Positions 34,593 through 43,181 of a stretch of DNA of 64,000 nt are shown one piece after another. The position numbers and the translations under genes were made by a program. Under the pieces are notes generated by a model. That model ran no database searches and was not told the origin of the DNA. It saw nothing but the letters and a program-made list of their open reading frames with translations. Position 1 is the stretch's first letter. The number at the start of each line of letters is the position of its first letter. The stretch is taken from contig JBNPWE010000009.1 in assembly GCA_050433985.1 (NCBI GenBank), positions 62,001-126,000 of the forward strand, given 5' to 3'. The stretch is from JACIYW01 sp014359745 (lineage in GTDB: Bacteria; Pseudomonadota; Alphaproteobacteria; Rhodobacterales; Rhodobacteraceae).

Positions 34593-35882
34593 ATGACCGA
34601 TGTCGTGATGCCGAAACTGGGTCTGACCATGACGGAAGGTCTGCTGGCCGAATGGCATATCGCCCCAGGTGCCGCCTTTCGCGCTGGCGACAGGCTGTTC
34701 ACGGTCGAGACCGAGAAGGTCGCCAACGAGGTAGAGGCAGAGGCCGACGGCGTTCTGGCAGAGATTCTCGTGCCTGCGGGCGAAACCGTCCCCGTGGGCA
34801 GCCCCGTCGCGCGGCTCGCCGGGGGGGACGGGGCCGGCGCGGCGACAGCCCCCGGCCAGGCACGGGATGCGCGCCCCGCTCCCCCCTTGGGGGCGCAAGA
34901 CGCGCCCTCGGCCCGCAAGCTGATGGCGGAGCATGACCTCGCCCGCGAACAGGTCACCCCGACCGGGCGCGACGGGCGTGTGATGAAAGAGGACGTGCTG
35001 CGCATCATCGCCACCCCGCTGGCACGGCGCATCGCGGCGCAAAAGGGCGTGGATTTGCAGCAGGTTGCGGGAACCGGCCCCAGGGGGCGGATCAAGGCCC
35101 GCGATGTAAAGGGCGCGCCGCAGGTCGCGGCCCCCGCCCCGACCGGCCCTGCCGAGACGGGCGATGCGCGGGAAATCGTCCCCGATGCGGCGCGGCTGGC
35201 CACGGCCCGCCGGGTCAGCGCGGCAAAGCGCGACATCCCACATTTCCACGTCACCCATGAGGCGGAGTTGAGTGCCCTGACCGCGCTGCGCGCGCAGTTA
35301 AACGCCGAGCCCCATGCGCCGCGCGTCAGTGTCACGCATATGCTGATCCGGGCGCTGGGTTTGGCGCTGGCCGAACGTCCCGCGATGAACCGCATCTGGG
35401 CGGGCGAGCGTATCATCGCCTTCGACAAGGCGAATATCGGCATGGTGGTGGAGGCCCCGGACGGGCTGCGCATCCCAGTGATCCGCGATGTCGGCCGGGC
35501 CTCTCTGGACGAGGTCGCGGCGCAGGCCCAGGATCTGGCCGCGCGCGCCCGCAGCGGCGATCTGAGGCCATCAGACATGGGCGACGGGGTGATGTCCATC
35601 TCCAATGTCGGCATGTTCGGCGTCACCTCGCTGACGCCGATCATCAACCCGCCCAATGCGATGATCCTGGGTGTGGGGGCCGAACGACAGATTTTCCGGC
35701 CCGACGCCGATGGCGCGCCCGCCCTGCGCCGCGAGCTGACCCTGACGCTGGCCTGTGATCACCGCATCATTGACGGCGCCGACGCTGCCCGTTTCATGGC
35801 CGATCTGGTCGCCCTCCTTGAAACGCCATTGCGCCTGCTCCGCCCCGCGCGCCGCACCGCCGACCCAACCGCCGGAGATTGA
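34593..35882 (+). CDS. Dihydrolipoamide acyltransferase E2 with tandem subunit-binding domains
   Basis: 429 residues from ATG 34593. An N-terminal lipoyl domain has its lysine in VETEKVANEVE. Two peripheral subunit-binding domains follow in tandem: ARKLMAEHDLAREQVTPTG (about residues 108-140) and ARRIAAQKGVDLQQVAGTG (about 143-178). The catalytic domain ends with the CoA-acyltransferase motif DHRIIDGADAARF. It takes the acyl group from E1 to CoA. No E3 (dihydrolipoamide dehydrogenase) gene is in the island, so a housekeeping E3 would be needed. The stop lies 1 base before the next ATG. Confidence 0.92.
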   Translation: MTDVVMPKLGLTMTEGLLAEWHIAPGAAFRAGDRLFTVETEKVANEVEAEADGVLAEILVPAGETVPVGSPVARLAGGDGAGAATAPGQARDARPAPPLGAQDAPSARKLMAEHDLAREQVTPTGRDGRVMKEDVLRIIATPLARRIAAQKGVDLQQVAGTGPRGRIKARDVKGAPQVAAPAPTGPAETGDAREIVPDAARLATARRVSAAKRDIPHFHVTHEAELSALTALRAQLNAEPHAPRVSVTHMLIRALGLALAERPAMNRIWAGERIIAFDKANIGMVVEAPDGLRIPVIRDVGRASLDEVAAQAQDLAARARSGDLRPSDMGDGVMSISNVGMFGVTSLTPIINPPNAMILGVGAERQIFRPDADGAPALRRELTLTLACDHRIIDGADAARFMADLVALLETPLRLLRPARRTADPTAGD

Positions 35883-35883
35883 G

Positions 35884-37056
35884 ATGGATTTCATCCTGAA
35901 CGACGAACAGAAGCTGATGATCGAGACCGCCCGCAAGGTGGGCGAGGCTTTCGGCCCCGATTACTGGCGGCAAAAGGATGCCAGCAAGTCCTTCCCCTCG
36001 GAATGCTGGCAGGCGATCTGCGACGCGGGCCTGTCGGGGGCCATGCTGCCCGAGGATCTGGGCGGTGCCGGTCTGGGCATGGTCGAGGTCGCGCTGATCA
36101 TCGAAGAGCTTTGCGCCGGCGGCGCCGGGGCGACGCTGGCGCAGGTCTTCATGCTCAATCCGATTTTCGGCGGCGTTTCGGTGGCGAAATACGGCACCGC
36201 GCAGATGAAACGTGACTGGCTGCCGAAAATGTGCAGCGGCGAGATGCAGTTCTGCATGGCCCTGACCGAACCCGACGCAGGCAGCAATTCGCTGGAAATG
36301 CGCGCAACGGCGGTGGCCGGGGCGGATGGCTGGCGGCTCAATGGCCAGAAAATCTGGATCACCGGGGTGCCGCAATCGCACAAGATGCTGGTTGCGGCCC
36401 GCACCACCCCCATCGACCAGGCCCCGAAAAAGACCCACGGCATAAGCCTGTTCATGATCGACACCGACCGCGAAGGCGTCAGCCACACCCCGATCGACAA
36501 GCTGGGCACGAACACGCTTCCCTCCAGCCAGGTCTTTCTCGACAATGTGCATATCCGCGCCGACGAGCTGATCGGCGAGGTGGACAAGGGCTGGCATCAA
36601 TTGCTGGACGTGCTCAATACCGAACGCATCGTCACCACCGCGGGCCTCATCGGCGCGGGCCGGCTGGCGGTCCGGCTGGGCGTGGATTACGCGAAGGAGC
36701 GCCGGGTCTTCGGGGCAACCCCCATCGGGGCTTATCAGTCGATCCAGTTCCCGCTGGCGCAGCACTGGGCCGAGCTCGAGGCGGCCAAGCTGCTGAATCT
36801 GAAGGCCGCGTCGCTGTTCGATCACGGGCTGCCGTTCGGATCGGAAAGCAACGCCGCCAAGCTTCTCGCCTCGCAGGCGGCATCTGCGGTCGCCGAACGG
36901 GCGATGCACGCGATGGGTGGCATGGGGTTTTCCAAGGAAATGCATGTCGAACGCCTGTGGCGCGACGCGCGGCTGTTCCGCTTTGCGCCCGTCTCCGAAG
37001 AAATGATCCTCAACTATATCGCCATGGCCAATCTGGGCTTGCCGCGCTCTTACTGA
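35884..37056 (+). CDS. Acyl-CoA dehydrogenase (first of four)
   Basis: 390 residues, FAD-dependent family. Opening DFILNDEQKLMIETARKVGE, the flavin-binding FCMALTEPDAGSNSLEMRA and IWITGVPQSHKMLVAA, and closing RFAPVSEEMILNYIAMANLG. The usual late catalytic glutamate (MCAD Glu376) is replaced by Pro in FAPVSEE; a glutamate in NTERIVTTAG matches the isovaleryl-type base position. Starts 1 base after the E2 stop. Substrate probably branched, by that residue pattern (inference). Confidence 0.9.
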   Translation: MDFILNDEQKLMIETARKVGEAFGPDYWRQKDASKSFPSECWQAICDAGLSGAMLPEDLGGAGLGMVEVALIIEELCAGGAGATLAQVFMLNPIFGGVSVAKYGTAQMKRDWLPKMCSGEMQFCMALTEPDAGSNSLEMRATAVAGADGWRLNGQKIWITGVPQSHKMLVAARTTPIDQAPKKTHGISLFMIDTDREGVSHTPIDKLGTNTLPSSQVFLDNVHIRADELIGEVDKGWHQLLDVLNTERIVTTAGLIGAGRLAVRLGVDYAKERRVFGATPIGAYQSIQFPLAQHWAELEAAKLLNLKAASLFDHGLPFGSESNAAKLLASQAASAVAERAMHAMGGMGFSKEMHVERLWRDARLFRFAPVSEEMILNYIAMANLGLPRSY

Positions 37057-37092
37057 CGCGCCTGTCCGGTCCGCTCTACCAAGGAGCCAATC

Positions 37093-38595
37093 ATGCTCAA
37101 CCTGTCGGCACAGCTACGATTTCATGCCCGGACCCGTCCCCAGGCAGAGGCGCTGATCTACGGCGAGTCGCGGCTGGACTGGGCCACGCTGGAACAGCGG
37201 GTGCAACGGCTGGCCGGGGGATTGCGCGCGCGCGGGATCGGGCCGGACAGCATCGTGGGCATGGTGATGAAGAATTCATCCGCCTTCATCGAACTGCTCT
37301 ATGCCCTGTCGCATCTTGGTGCGGTCTCGCTGCCGATGAACTTTCGCCTTTCGGCGGAAGAAATCGCCTATATCGCCGGTCATGCCGGGGTGGACATGGT
37401 GGTGGCGGACGCAGAGTTTTCGGCGATTCTGGACGGACTCGACCGGCCCGTCGTGATGCTTGACGCGGGCGCGCAATCCGATCCTGGCCTTGTGTTGAGC
37501 GGCGATCCGGTGGCCGCACCGCATCCTCGTGCGGGCGATGACCTGATGCGGCTGATGTATACATCCGGCACCACCGACCGGCCCAAAGGGGTGACCCACA
37601 GCTACCACAATTTCCACTACAAGAACATGGATATGATCCTGTCCCTGCATCTGACGGCCCACGACCGGCTCTGCATGGTCGGGCCGCTTTACCATGTCGG
37701 GGCCTGCGATCTGCCGGGCATGGCTGTGCATGTGGTGGGGGGCACGCTGGTCGTCTTGCGCGATTTCGATGCGCGACAGGTTGTAGAGACCATCGCGCGC
37801 GAACGGATTTCCGGTATCTGGCTGGCCCCGGTGATGACCAGCGGCATTCTGGCGCTGGAGCGCGCCGACCTGCCGGACCTGACCACGCTGCGCTGGTGTA
37901 TCGCGGGCGGGGATCGCACGCCCGAAAGCCGTATCCGCGAATTCGGCAGCGTGTTCGCGAATGCGCGCTATGTGGATGCCTATGGCATGACCGAAACCGT
38001 CTCCGGCGACACGATGATGGAACCGGGCCGCGAAATCGACAAGATCGGTTCGGTCGGACGGCCGGTCAGCATGGTCGAACTGGACATCCGCGCCGATGAC
38101 GGCACCAGCCTGACCGCCGGGATCGTCGGCGAGATATGCATGCGCGGGCCGAAAGTCACGCGCGGCTATTGGAAAGACCCCGAGCGCACCGCCGCCGCCA
38201 TGCACCCTGACGAATTTCTGCGCTCGGGCGATATGGGCTATCTGGATCAGGACGGCTTCCTGTTTCTGACCGACCGCAAGAAGGACATGATCATTTCCGG
38301 CGGCGAGAACATTGCATCTTCCGAACTGGAACGGGTAATATTCATGATGCCGCAGGTTGAAGACGTGGCGGTGATCGCCAAGCCCGATGACAGATGGGGC
38401 GAGGTGCCGATGGCCGTGATCGTCCTTCACGCCGGGCGATCGTTGACACTGGGGGAACTGATCGCCTTTTGCCGCAACCATCTGGGCGGGTTCAAATGCC
38501 CAAAGGACATGAAGCTGGTGGCGGCGCTGCCTCGAAATCCCTCGGGCAAAATCCTGAAGCGCGTGCTGCGGGATGACATCCTGAAAGACCTTTGA
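37093..38595 (+). CDS. AMP-forming acyl-CoA synthetase
   Basis: 500 residues, ANL superfamily. The ATP-binding A3 motif is LMYTSGTTDRPKGVTHSYHN, A5 region DAYGMTETVSGD, A7/A8 FLRSGDMGYLDQDGF and DRKKDMIISGGENI, and A10 lysine in NPSGKILKRVLRDD. It activates a carboxylic acid to its CoA thioester, probably the entry step for the island's substrate. GGAGCC lies before the ATG. Confidence 0.93.
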   Translation: MLNLSAQLRFHARTRPQAEALIYGESRLDWATLEQRVQRLAGGLRARGIGPDSIVGMVMKNSSAFIELLYALSHLGAVSLPMNFRLSAEEIAYIAGHAGVDMVVADAEFSAILDGLDRPVVMLDAGAQSDPGLVLSGDPVAAPHPRAGDDLMRLMYTSGTTDRPKGVTHSYHNFHYKNMDMILSLHLTAHDRLCMVGPLYHVGACDLPGMAVHVVGGTLVVLRDFDARQVVETIARERISGIWLAPVMTSGILALERADLPDLTTLRWCIAGGDRTPESRIREFGSVFANARYVDAYGMTETVSGDTMMEPGREIDKIGSVGRPVSMVELDIRADDGTSLTAGIVGEICMRGPKVTRGYWKDPERTAAAMHPDEFLRSGDMGYLDQDGFLFLTDRKKDMIISGGENIASSELERVIFMMPQVEDVAVIAKPDDRWGEVPMAVIVLHAGRSLTLGELIAFCRNHLGGFKCPKDMKLVAALPRNPSGKILKRVLRDDILKDL

Positions 38596-38611
38596 CCCCC
38601 TGGGAGAGCCT

Positions 38612-39265
38612 GTGCCGAACACCAAAGACATCCCCACCGCGCAGACGGGCGCCCGGTCGTTCAAACGTCCCCGCAAGAAAACCGGACTGACGCGGGACGA
38701 AAAGGCACAACAGACCTATCGCAATCTGATGGATGCGGCGGCGCAGATCGTCGGTGAACTGGGGTACGCCGCCACCTCGATTGCGAAGGTAACAGAGGCG
38801 GCAGGCGTTGCCCACGGCACGTTCTACAACTATTTCAAGGATCGACAGGGGCTGTTTGATGTGCTGCTGCCCTATGTCGGGCAGAATATGACCGATCAGA
38901 TCACGGCAGATCTGACCCATGTCGGCAATGGGATCGAACGCGAAATTGCCAGGTTCCGGGCCTATTGCGCCTATCTCAAGTCGAATCCCGGTTTCTACCG
39001 CATCCTCTACGAGGCCGAAGTCTTCGCCCCCGTTGCCCACGAGGCCCATATCCGGCGGCTGAGCGATGGCTATCACCGCGCCCTGAAACGCGCCATGGAT
39101 GCCGGGGATCTGCGCCCGATGTCCGATGATGAACTGACGGCCATCGCGGCCATTCTGCTTGGCGCGCGCGCCTATGTCGCGATGCAGCACAAAAACACCG
39201 GCGACGTCCCGGAATCGGCTGTGCAGGCCTATGCCAGCCTTGTGCGACACGGCCTGTTTCTTTAG
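38612..39265 (+). CDS. TetR/AcrR-family transcriptional regulator
   Basis: 217 residues from GTG 38612 behind GGGAGAG. After a basic N-terminal tail (SFKRPRKKTGLTRDEKAQQ) comes the TetR helix-turn-helix: AAQIVGELGYAATSIAKVTE and AGVAHGTFYNYFKDRQGLFD. The C-terminal ligand domain is unrecognised. It probably responds to the CoA thioester or free acid of the pathway and may bind the ATGAyT-N4-AnTCAT boxes (inference). It follows the ligase by 16 bases, so it is likely cotranscribed with it. Confidence 0.88.
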   Translation: MPNTKDIPTAQTGARSFKRPRKKTGLTRDEKAQQTYRNLMDAAAQIVGELGYAATSIAKVTEAAGVAHGTFYNYFKDRQGLFDVLLPYVGQNMTDQITADLTHVGNGIEREIARFRAYCAYLKSNPGFYRILYEAEVFAPVAHEAHIRRLSDGYHRALKRAMDAGDLRPMSDDELTAIAAILLGARAYVAMQHKNTGDVPESAVQAYASLVRHGLFL

Positions 39266-39319
39266 GTCCGTTCCGTCAACAGCCCATCAGGCAGTTTGCA
39301 AATCCCTGAACCTGTGGGG

Positions 39320-39337
39320 CATTCTCTTACTAGAATG
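39320..39337. promoter_or_regulatory. Inverted repeat upstream of the IclR-type regulator
   Basis: CATTCT (39320-39325) and AGAATG (39332-39337) are separated by 6 bases, 22 bases before the iclR-type start codon. The position suits an autoregulatory operator; it differs from the boxes at 31768, 40129 and 43100. Short arms, so uncertain. Confidence 0.35.
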
Positions 39338-39359
39338 AAGTTTCTTATCAGAGGGTCTC

Positions 39360-40118
39360 ATGACGGAAAGCGCGCCAGAAAAACTTGTCGGGGCTTTGGT
39401 GAACGGGCTTGCGATCCTGCGTTATCTGCAGAAAGCCCGTGGCGGAGTCGGCGTTACGCAGGTGGCGCGCGATCTGGGACTCAACCCGTCAACCTGTTTC
39501 AACCTGTTGCGCACCCTGGTCCATGAAGGGCTGGCCAGTTTCGACCCGACCACAAAAACCTACGCCCTGTCGATGGGTGTGGTGTCGCTGGCCCAGGGCG
39601 CGCTCGACCGTCAAAACCACATTCGTGTGCTGCATCCAGAGTTGCAGCGTCTGTCCCTGAAATTCGGCGTCGCCATGAACCTGTGGCAGGTGGTCTCGGA
39701 AGACCGCGTGGTGCTGGTGGACCGGACCGAACCCACGGCAACCGTTCAGATCTCGATGCGGATCGGTCAAAGGCTGCCGCTGTTCACGGGCGCTTTCGGG
39801 CGCTGCTTTGCCGCACAAAGCCGCCTGCCCAGGGCAAAAATGGAACGCCGGTTCAAAAAGATACGTCTGGCCAGACCGCCCGATTTCGACCAATGGTACG
39901 CCGGGTTGGGCCATGTGCGCCAAGCAGGCTTTGCGGTAGATCGCGGCAATTTCGCGCTTGGCATCACCACCGTCGCCATCGCCTTGGCGGATGCCAAAGA
40001 CCAGCCCTTTCTGGCCGTCAGCGCTATCGGCATTTCCGAGCAGATCGACGATGCCAGGCTGGAGGCGCTCAGCCGCGACATGCTGGTACTTGCCAAAATC
40101 GCCGCACAAAGGGGGTAA
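39360..40118 (+). CDS. IclR-family transcriptional regulator
   Basis: 252 residues. N-terminal winged helix-turn-helix VTQVARDLGLNPSTCFNLLR with wing LVHEGLASFDPTTKTYALSMG; C-terminal effector domain including VAMNLWQVVSEDRVVLVDRT and QISMRIGQRLPLFTGAFGRC and the late FALGITTVAIALADAKDQPF. IclR proteins commonly govern catabolic operons for aromatic or organic acids. Second regulator of the island; box B lies 10 bases after its stop. Confidence 0.93.
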   Translation: MTESAPEKLVGALVNGLAILRYLQKARGGVGVTQVARDLGLNPSTCFNLLRTLVHEGLASFDPTTKTYALSMGVVSLAQGALDRQNHIRVLHPELQRLSLKFGVAMNLWQVVSEDRVVLVDRTEPTATVQISMRIGQRLPLFTGAFGRCFAAQSRLPRAKMERRFKKIRLARPPDFDQWYAGLGHVRQAGFAVDRGNFALGITTVAIALADAKDQPFLAVSAIGISEQIDDARLEALSRDMLVLAKIAAQRG

Positions 40119-40128
40119 TCCGCGAAAA

Positions 40129-40151
40129 ATGACTTGTGATTCATAAGTCAT
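40129..40151. promoter_or_regulatory. Operator-like palindrome, box B
   Basis: ATGACT-TGTG-ATTCAT (40129-40144) matches the shared ATGAyT-N4-AnTCAT pattern. A further AAGTCAT (40145-40151) forms a wider repeat with ATGACTT at the left. It lies 33 bases before the MaoC gene at 40184, where a new transcription unit would start. Confidence 0.55.
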
Positions 40152-40183
40152 AGGGCTTAGCTTTCCAGAAAAGGGAGGCCGAG

Positions 40184-40636
40184 ATGGAATCATCTGAAGA
40201 TCACTGGTACGAGACCCTGTCGCCAGGCACGGTCCTGTCGCTGCCGGATATCGATTGCAGCGCTGCACGGATTGCGCGGCACTCGGAGCTTTTCAATGCC
40301 TATCACCCGGTCAACACCAGTTCGGATAACCGCTTTGGTCGCGCCATCGCTCATGGGCCACATCCGGTGGCCCAGGCCATGGCCTCGGTCGGGGATCTTG
40401 TGGGCGACAGCCTGGTCGCGATGAGCCAGCTTGGCCCGTGGCGGTTCCTGAGGCCGGCCTTCGTGGGCGACCGCCTGACCGCCGACGCCACCGTGATCGG
40501 TCGCACGGCTGCCACACGCGGCAGCGGCACCATCGTGCTGGAAATCCGCATAACCAACCCGGACGGACGGGTTTCGCAGATCGGAGAGGCGCATCTGCTT
40601 GTCCGGCAGCGCCCCGACCCCAGGGAAACGCCATGA
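40184..40636 (+). CDS. MaoC-like hot-dog dehydratase family protein
   Basis: 150 residues. Hot-dog fold inferred from the helix SELFNAYHPVNTSSDNRFGR, AIAHGPHPVAQAM and the later QLGPWRFLRPAFVGDRLTAD strand. The Asp of the usual D-x5-H hydratase dyad is not evident (YHPVNTS instead), so it may be a non-catalytic partner or an acyl-binding protein. GGGAGG precedes the ATG. It overlaps the next gene by 4 bp. Confidence 0.75.
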   Translation: MESSEDHWYETLSPGTVLSLPDIDCSAARIARHSELFNAYHPVNTSSDNRFGRAIAHGPHPVAQAMASVGDLVGDSLVAMSQLGPWRFLRPAFVGDRLTADATVIGRTAATRGSGTIVLEIRITNPDGRVSQIGEAHLLVRQRPDPRETP

Positions 40637-41787
40637 TCTGGAGCCAGGAACACGAAGAGTTGCGCCGCACCACCAATGCCGTGGTGGACACCCACGTGAA
40701 CCCCTTTGTCGATCAATGGGAGGAAGAGGGTATCTTCCCCGCCCGACAGGTCATGAAAGCCTTTGGCAATGCCGGGCTTCTGGGGATAGGCAAACCCCAG
40801 AAATGGGGCGGCATGGATCTGGATTTCTCGTTCGAGATCGCCTTCGCCGAGGAGCTGGGCAACATCCGGACGATGGGCATCTGCTCGGCGATTGGCGTGC
40901 AGACCAACATGTGTACCCCCGCCCTTGCAAAGCATGGCAGCGACCGGCTGAAGGCGGAATTTCTTGCCCCCACCATCGCCGGAGATCTGGTCGGCTGTAT
41001 CGGTGTCAGCGAGGCGGGTGCCGGATCGGATGTCGCGCAACTCAAGACCTCGGCACGCAAGGATGGCGGGGATTACGTCATCAACGGCTCGAAGATGTGG
41101 ATCACGAATGGCATTCAGGGAGACTGGATTTGCCTGCTGGTCAATACCGACAACGAGAATGGCCCGCATCGCAACAAATCCCTGATCGCCCTGCCGCTGG
41201 ACACCCCCGGTATCACCGTCGGCAAGAAGCTGGACAAGGTCGGCTACCGGTCATCGGATACGGCGTTGCTGTTCTTTGACGATGTGCGCATACCGCAGGC
41301 CAACCTGATCGGCGAAGAAGGTCAGGGTTTCCGCTATCAGATGGAACAGTTCCAGGAGGAGCGGCTGTTTGTCGTTGCCCGGTCCTGGCGGTTTCTCGAC
41401 ATCGCGATGTCCGAGACCATCGACTATCTGCGCCAGCGCAAGGCCTTCGGCCGACCGCTGCTGGACAACCAGTATATCTATTTCAAGCTGGCCGAAATGC
41501 AGGCCCAGATCGAATCTGTCCGGGCGCTGCTGTACCGTGCGCTGGAGGCCTATCTGAACGGCGAAGACGTGACCAAACTTGCCTCGATGGCGAAATATCT
41601 GATCGGGCGGCTTTCCATGGAAATCCCTGTGGAACTGACCCATTTCTGGGGCGGTCAGGGATTCATGAACGAGAACTTCATCACCCGCGTCTATCGCGAG
41701 GCCCGCCAGGCCGCCGTGGGCGGCGGCGCGAACGAGGTGATGTTGCAGATCATCGCGAAGAAGATGGGAATCTTTCCGAAATCGTAA
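40633..41787 (+). CDS. Acyl-CoA dehydrogenase (second of four)
   Basis: 384 residues from ATG 40633, which overlaps the MaoC stop. Flavin/substrate blocks GCIGVSEAGAGSDVAQLKT and MWITNGIQGDWICLLVN; closing VGGGANEVMLQIIAKKMG. The MCAD Glu376 position is Gly here, and a glutamate in FQEERLFVVARS matches the long-chain/isovaleryl-type catalytic base. Neighbouring acyl-CoA dehydrogenase at 41847 has the other base type, so the two might form a heteromer (inference). Confidence 0.9.
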   Translation: MIWSQEHEELRRTTNAVVDTHVNPFVDQWEEEGIFPARQVMKAFGNAGLLGIGKPQKWGGMDLDFSFEIAFAEELGNIRTMGICSAIGVQTNMCTPALAKHGSDRLKAEFLAPTIAGDLVGCIGVSEAGAGSDVAQLKTSARKDGGDYVINGSKMWITNGIQGDWICLLVNTDNENGPHRNKSLIALPLDTPGITVGKKLDKVGYRSSDTALLFFDDVRIPQANLIGEEGQGFRYQMEQFQEERLFVVARSWRFLDIAMSETIDYLRQRKAFGRPLLDNQYIYFKLAEMQAQIESVRALLYRALEAYLNGEDVTKLASMAKYLIGRLSMEIPVELTHFWGGQGFMNENFITRVYREARQAAVGGGANEVMLQIIAKKMGIFPKS

Positions 41788-41846
41788 CGGCATGCTTCCT
41801 TATGAAGAAAGCAATTCCCATCACATAATGACGAAAGAGAGGGACG

Positions 41847-42983
41847 ATGGATTTCGCCTTTACAGAGGAACACGAACGCGTCCGCGAGACCGTCCGGCGC
41901 TTTGCCGCAGCGGAAATCGCGCCGATCGCCCGCCGACATGACGACGACGAGACCTTTCCAAGAGAGATGTTCCGCAAGTGGGGCGATCTCGGCCTGCTTG
42001 GCGTGCGCTACCCTGCCGAAGACGGCGGCTCCGGCATGGACAAGATCAGCGACTGCATCGTGCGCGAAGAGTTGAGCTATGCCAGTCAGGCGTTTGCTTC
42101 GACATGGTCGGCGCATACCCACCTGGGCATCTGGCCGATCTGGAAGGCGGGCACCCCCGCGCAAAAGGCGAAATATCTGCCCGATGCTTTCGCGGGCAGA
42201 AAGGTCAGCGCCTTTGGCCTGTCCGAGCCTGGGGGCGGATCGAACATCCGCGCCCTGACCACCAAGGCGGAAAAGATCGACGGCGGCTGGCGGATTTCCG
42301 GGGCCAAGACCTATATCACCAATTCTCCGTTCGCGGATTTCATGCTGCTGGCGGCCCGCACTTCTCCCGAATTGAAGCCCCACGCGATCAGCCTGTTCAT
42401 CATCGACCTGCCCAACCCCGCCATATCCATCCACAAGCTGGACAAGGAGGGCATTCGCGCCTCGGAAACCGGCCTGATCCATATCGACGGGCTGGAAGTC
42501 CCTGACGAGGCGCTGCTTGGCAACAAGACAGGCACATATCCGATCATCCTCGATTCCCTCTCGGAAAACCGCGTCGGTGTGGCGGCGAATGCCCTGGGCA
42601 TGGCGCGCGCGGCCAGGGATGTCTCGATCGCCTATGCGCGAGACCGCGAAGTGGCCGGCAAGCGGTTGGGCCAGTATCAGGCCATCGCCCACAAGATCGC
42701 CGATATGGATGCCGATATCGAAGCGGCCCGCTGGCTGGTGTATCATGGCGCCTGGCTGGTCGATCAGGAAAGGCTTACGGCGGCCATGGCCGCCAAGGTA
42801 AAGCTTTTTGCCTCGGAAGTGGCGGTTCGCGCTTCGGAACAGGCTATTCGCATCCATGGCGGTGCGGGGATCATGCGCGACTATTCCGTGGGCCGCATCC
42901 ACCGCGATGCGCTGGTCTATGTCATTGGCGAAGGCACTTCGGAGGTGCAGCGCAACCTGATTTCGCGCGCCCTGGACCTGTAG
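41847..42983 (+). CDS. Acyl-CoA dehydrogenase (third of four)
   Basis: 378 residues. Opening DFAFTEEHERVRETVRRFA, flavin block SAFGLSEPGGGSNIRALTT and TYITNSPFADFMLLAA, and the canonical late base in YVIGEGTSEVQRNLISRAL. A standard alpha,beta-desaturase of acyl-CoA passing electrons to ETF. AGAGAGGG precedes the ATG. 198 bases with box C follow. Confidence 0.92.
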   Translation: MDFAFTEEHERVRETVRRFAAAEIAPIARRHDDDETFPREMFRKWGDLGLLGVRYPAEDGGSGMDKISDCIVREELSYASQAFASTWSAHTHLGIWPIWKAGTPAQKAKYLPDAFAGRKVSAFGLSEPGGGSNIRALTTKAEKIDGGWRISGAKTYITNSPFADFMLLAARTSPELKPHAISLFIIDLPNPAISIHKLDKEGIRASETGLIHIDGLEVPDEALLGNKTGTYPIILDSLSENRVGVAANALGMARAARDVSIAYARDREVAGKRLGQYQAIAHKIADMDADIEAARWLVYHGAWLVDQERLTAAMAAKVKLFASEVAVRASEQAIRIHGGAGIMRDYSVGRIHRDALVYVIGEGTSEVQRNLISRALDL

Positions 42984-43096
42984 CCACCGAATGCCGAACC
43001 ACGGGCCCGCCCGGTGCCGCCGCAGGCACTGGGCTGTGGTCTCTTGCGCCATAGCCATCGGCGCGTTGCGCAAGGGATCGCCGCGAGTGAGACAAG

Positions 43097-43118
43097 AAAA
43101 TGATTGACAAATCATTTT
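43097..43118. promoter_or_regulatory. Operator-like palindrome, box C
   Basis: A perfect palindrome with 9-bp arms, AAAATGATT (43097-43105) and AATCATTTT (43110-43118), and a 4-base centre. Its inner part ATGATT-N4-AATCAT is the cleanest match to the boxes at 31768 and 40129. It lies 64 bases before the enoyl-CoA hydratase at 43182, in AT-rich sequence that could contain a promoter. Confidence 0.65.
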
Positions 43119-43181
43119 TCAATCTCCAGCATTCCCCATACAAAACATCATTCCCAACCACGAATGTCATGAGGAGGAGAT

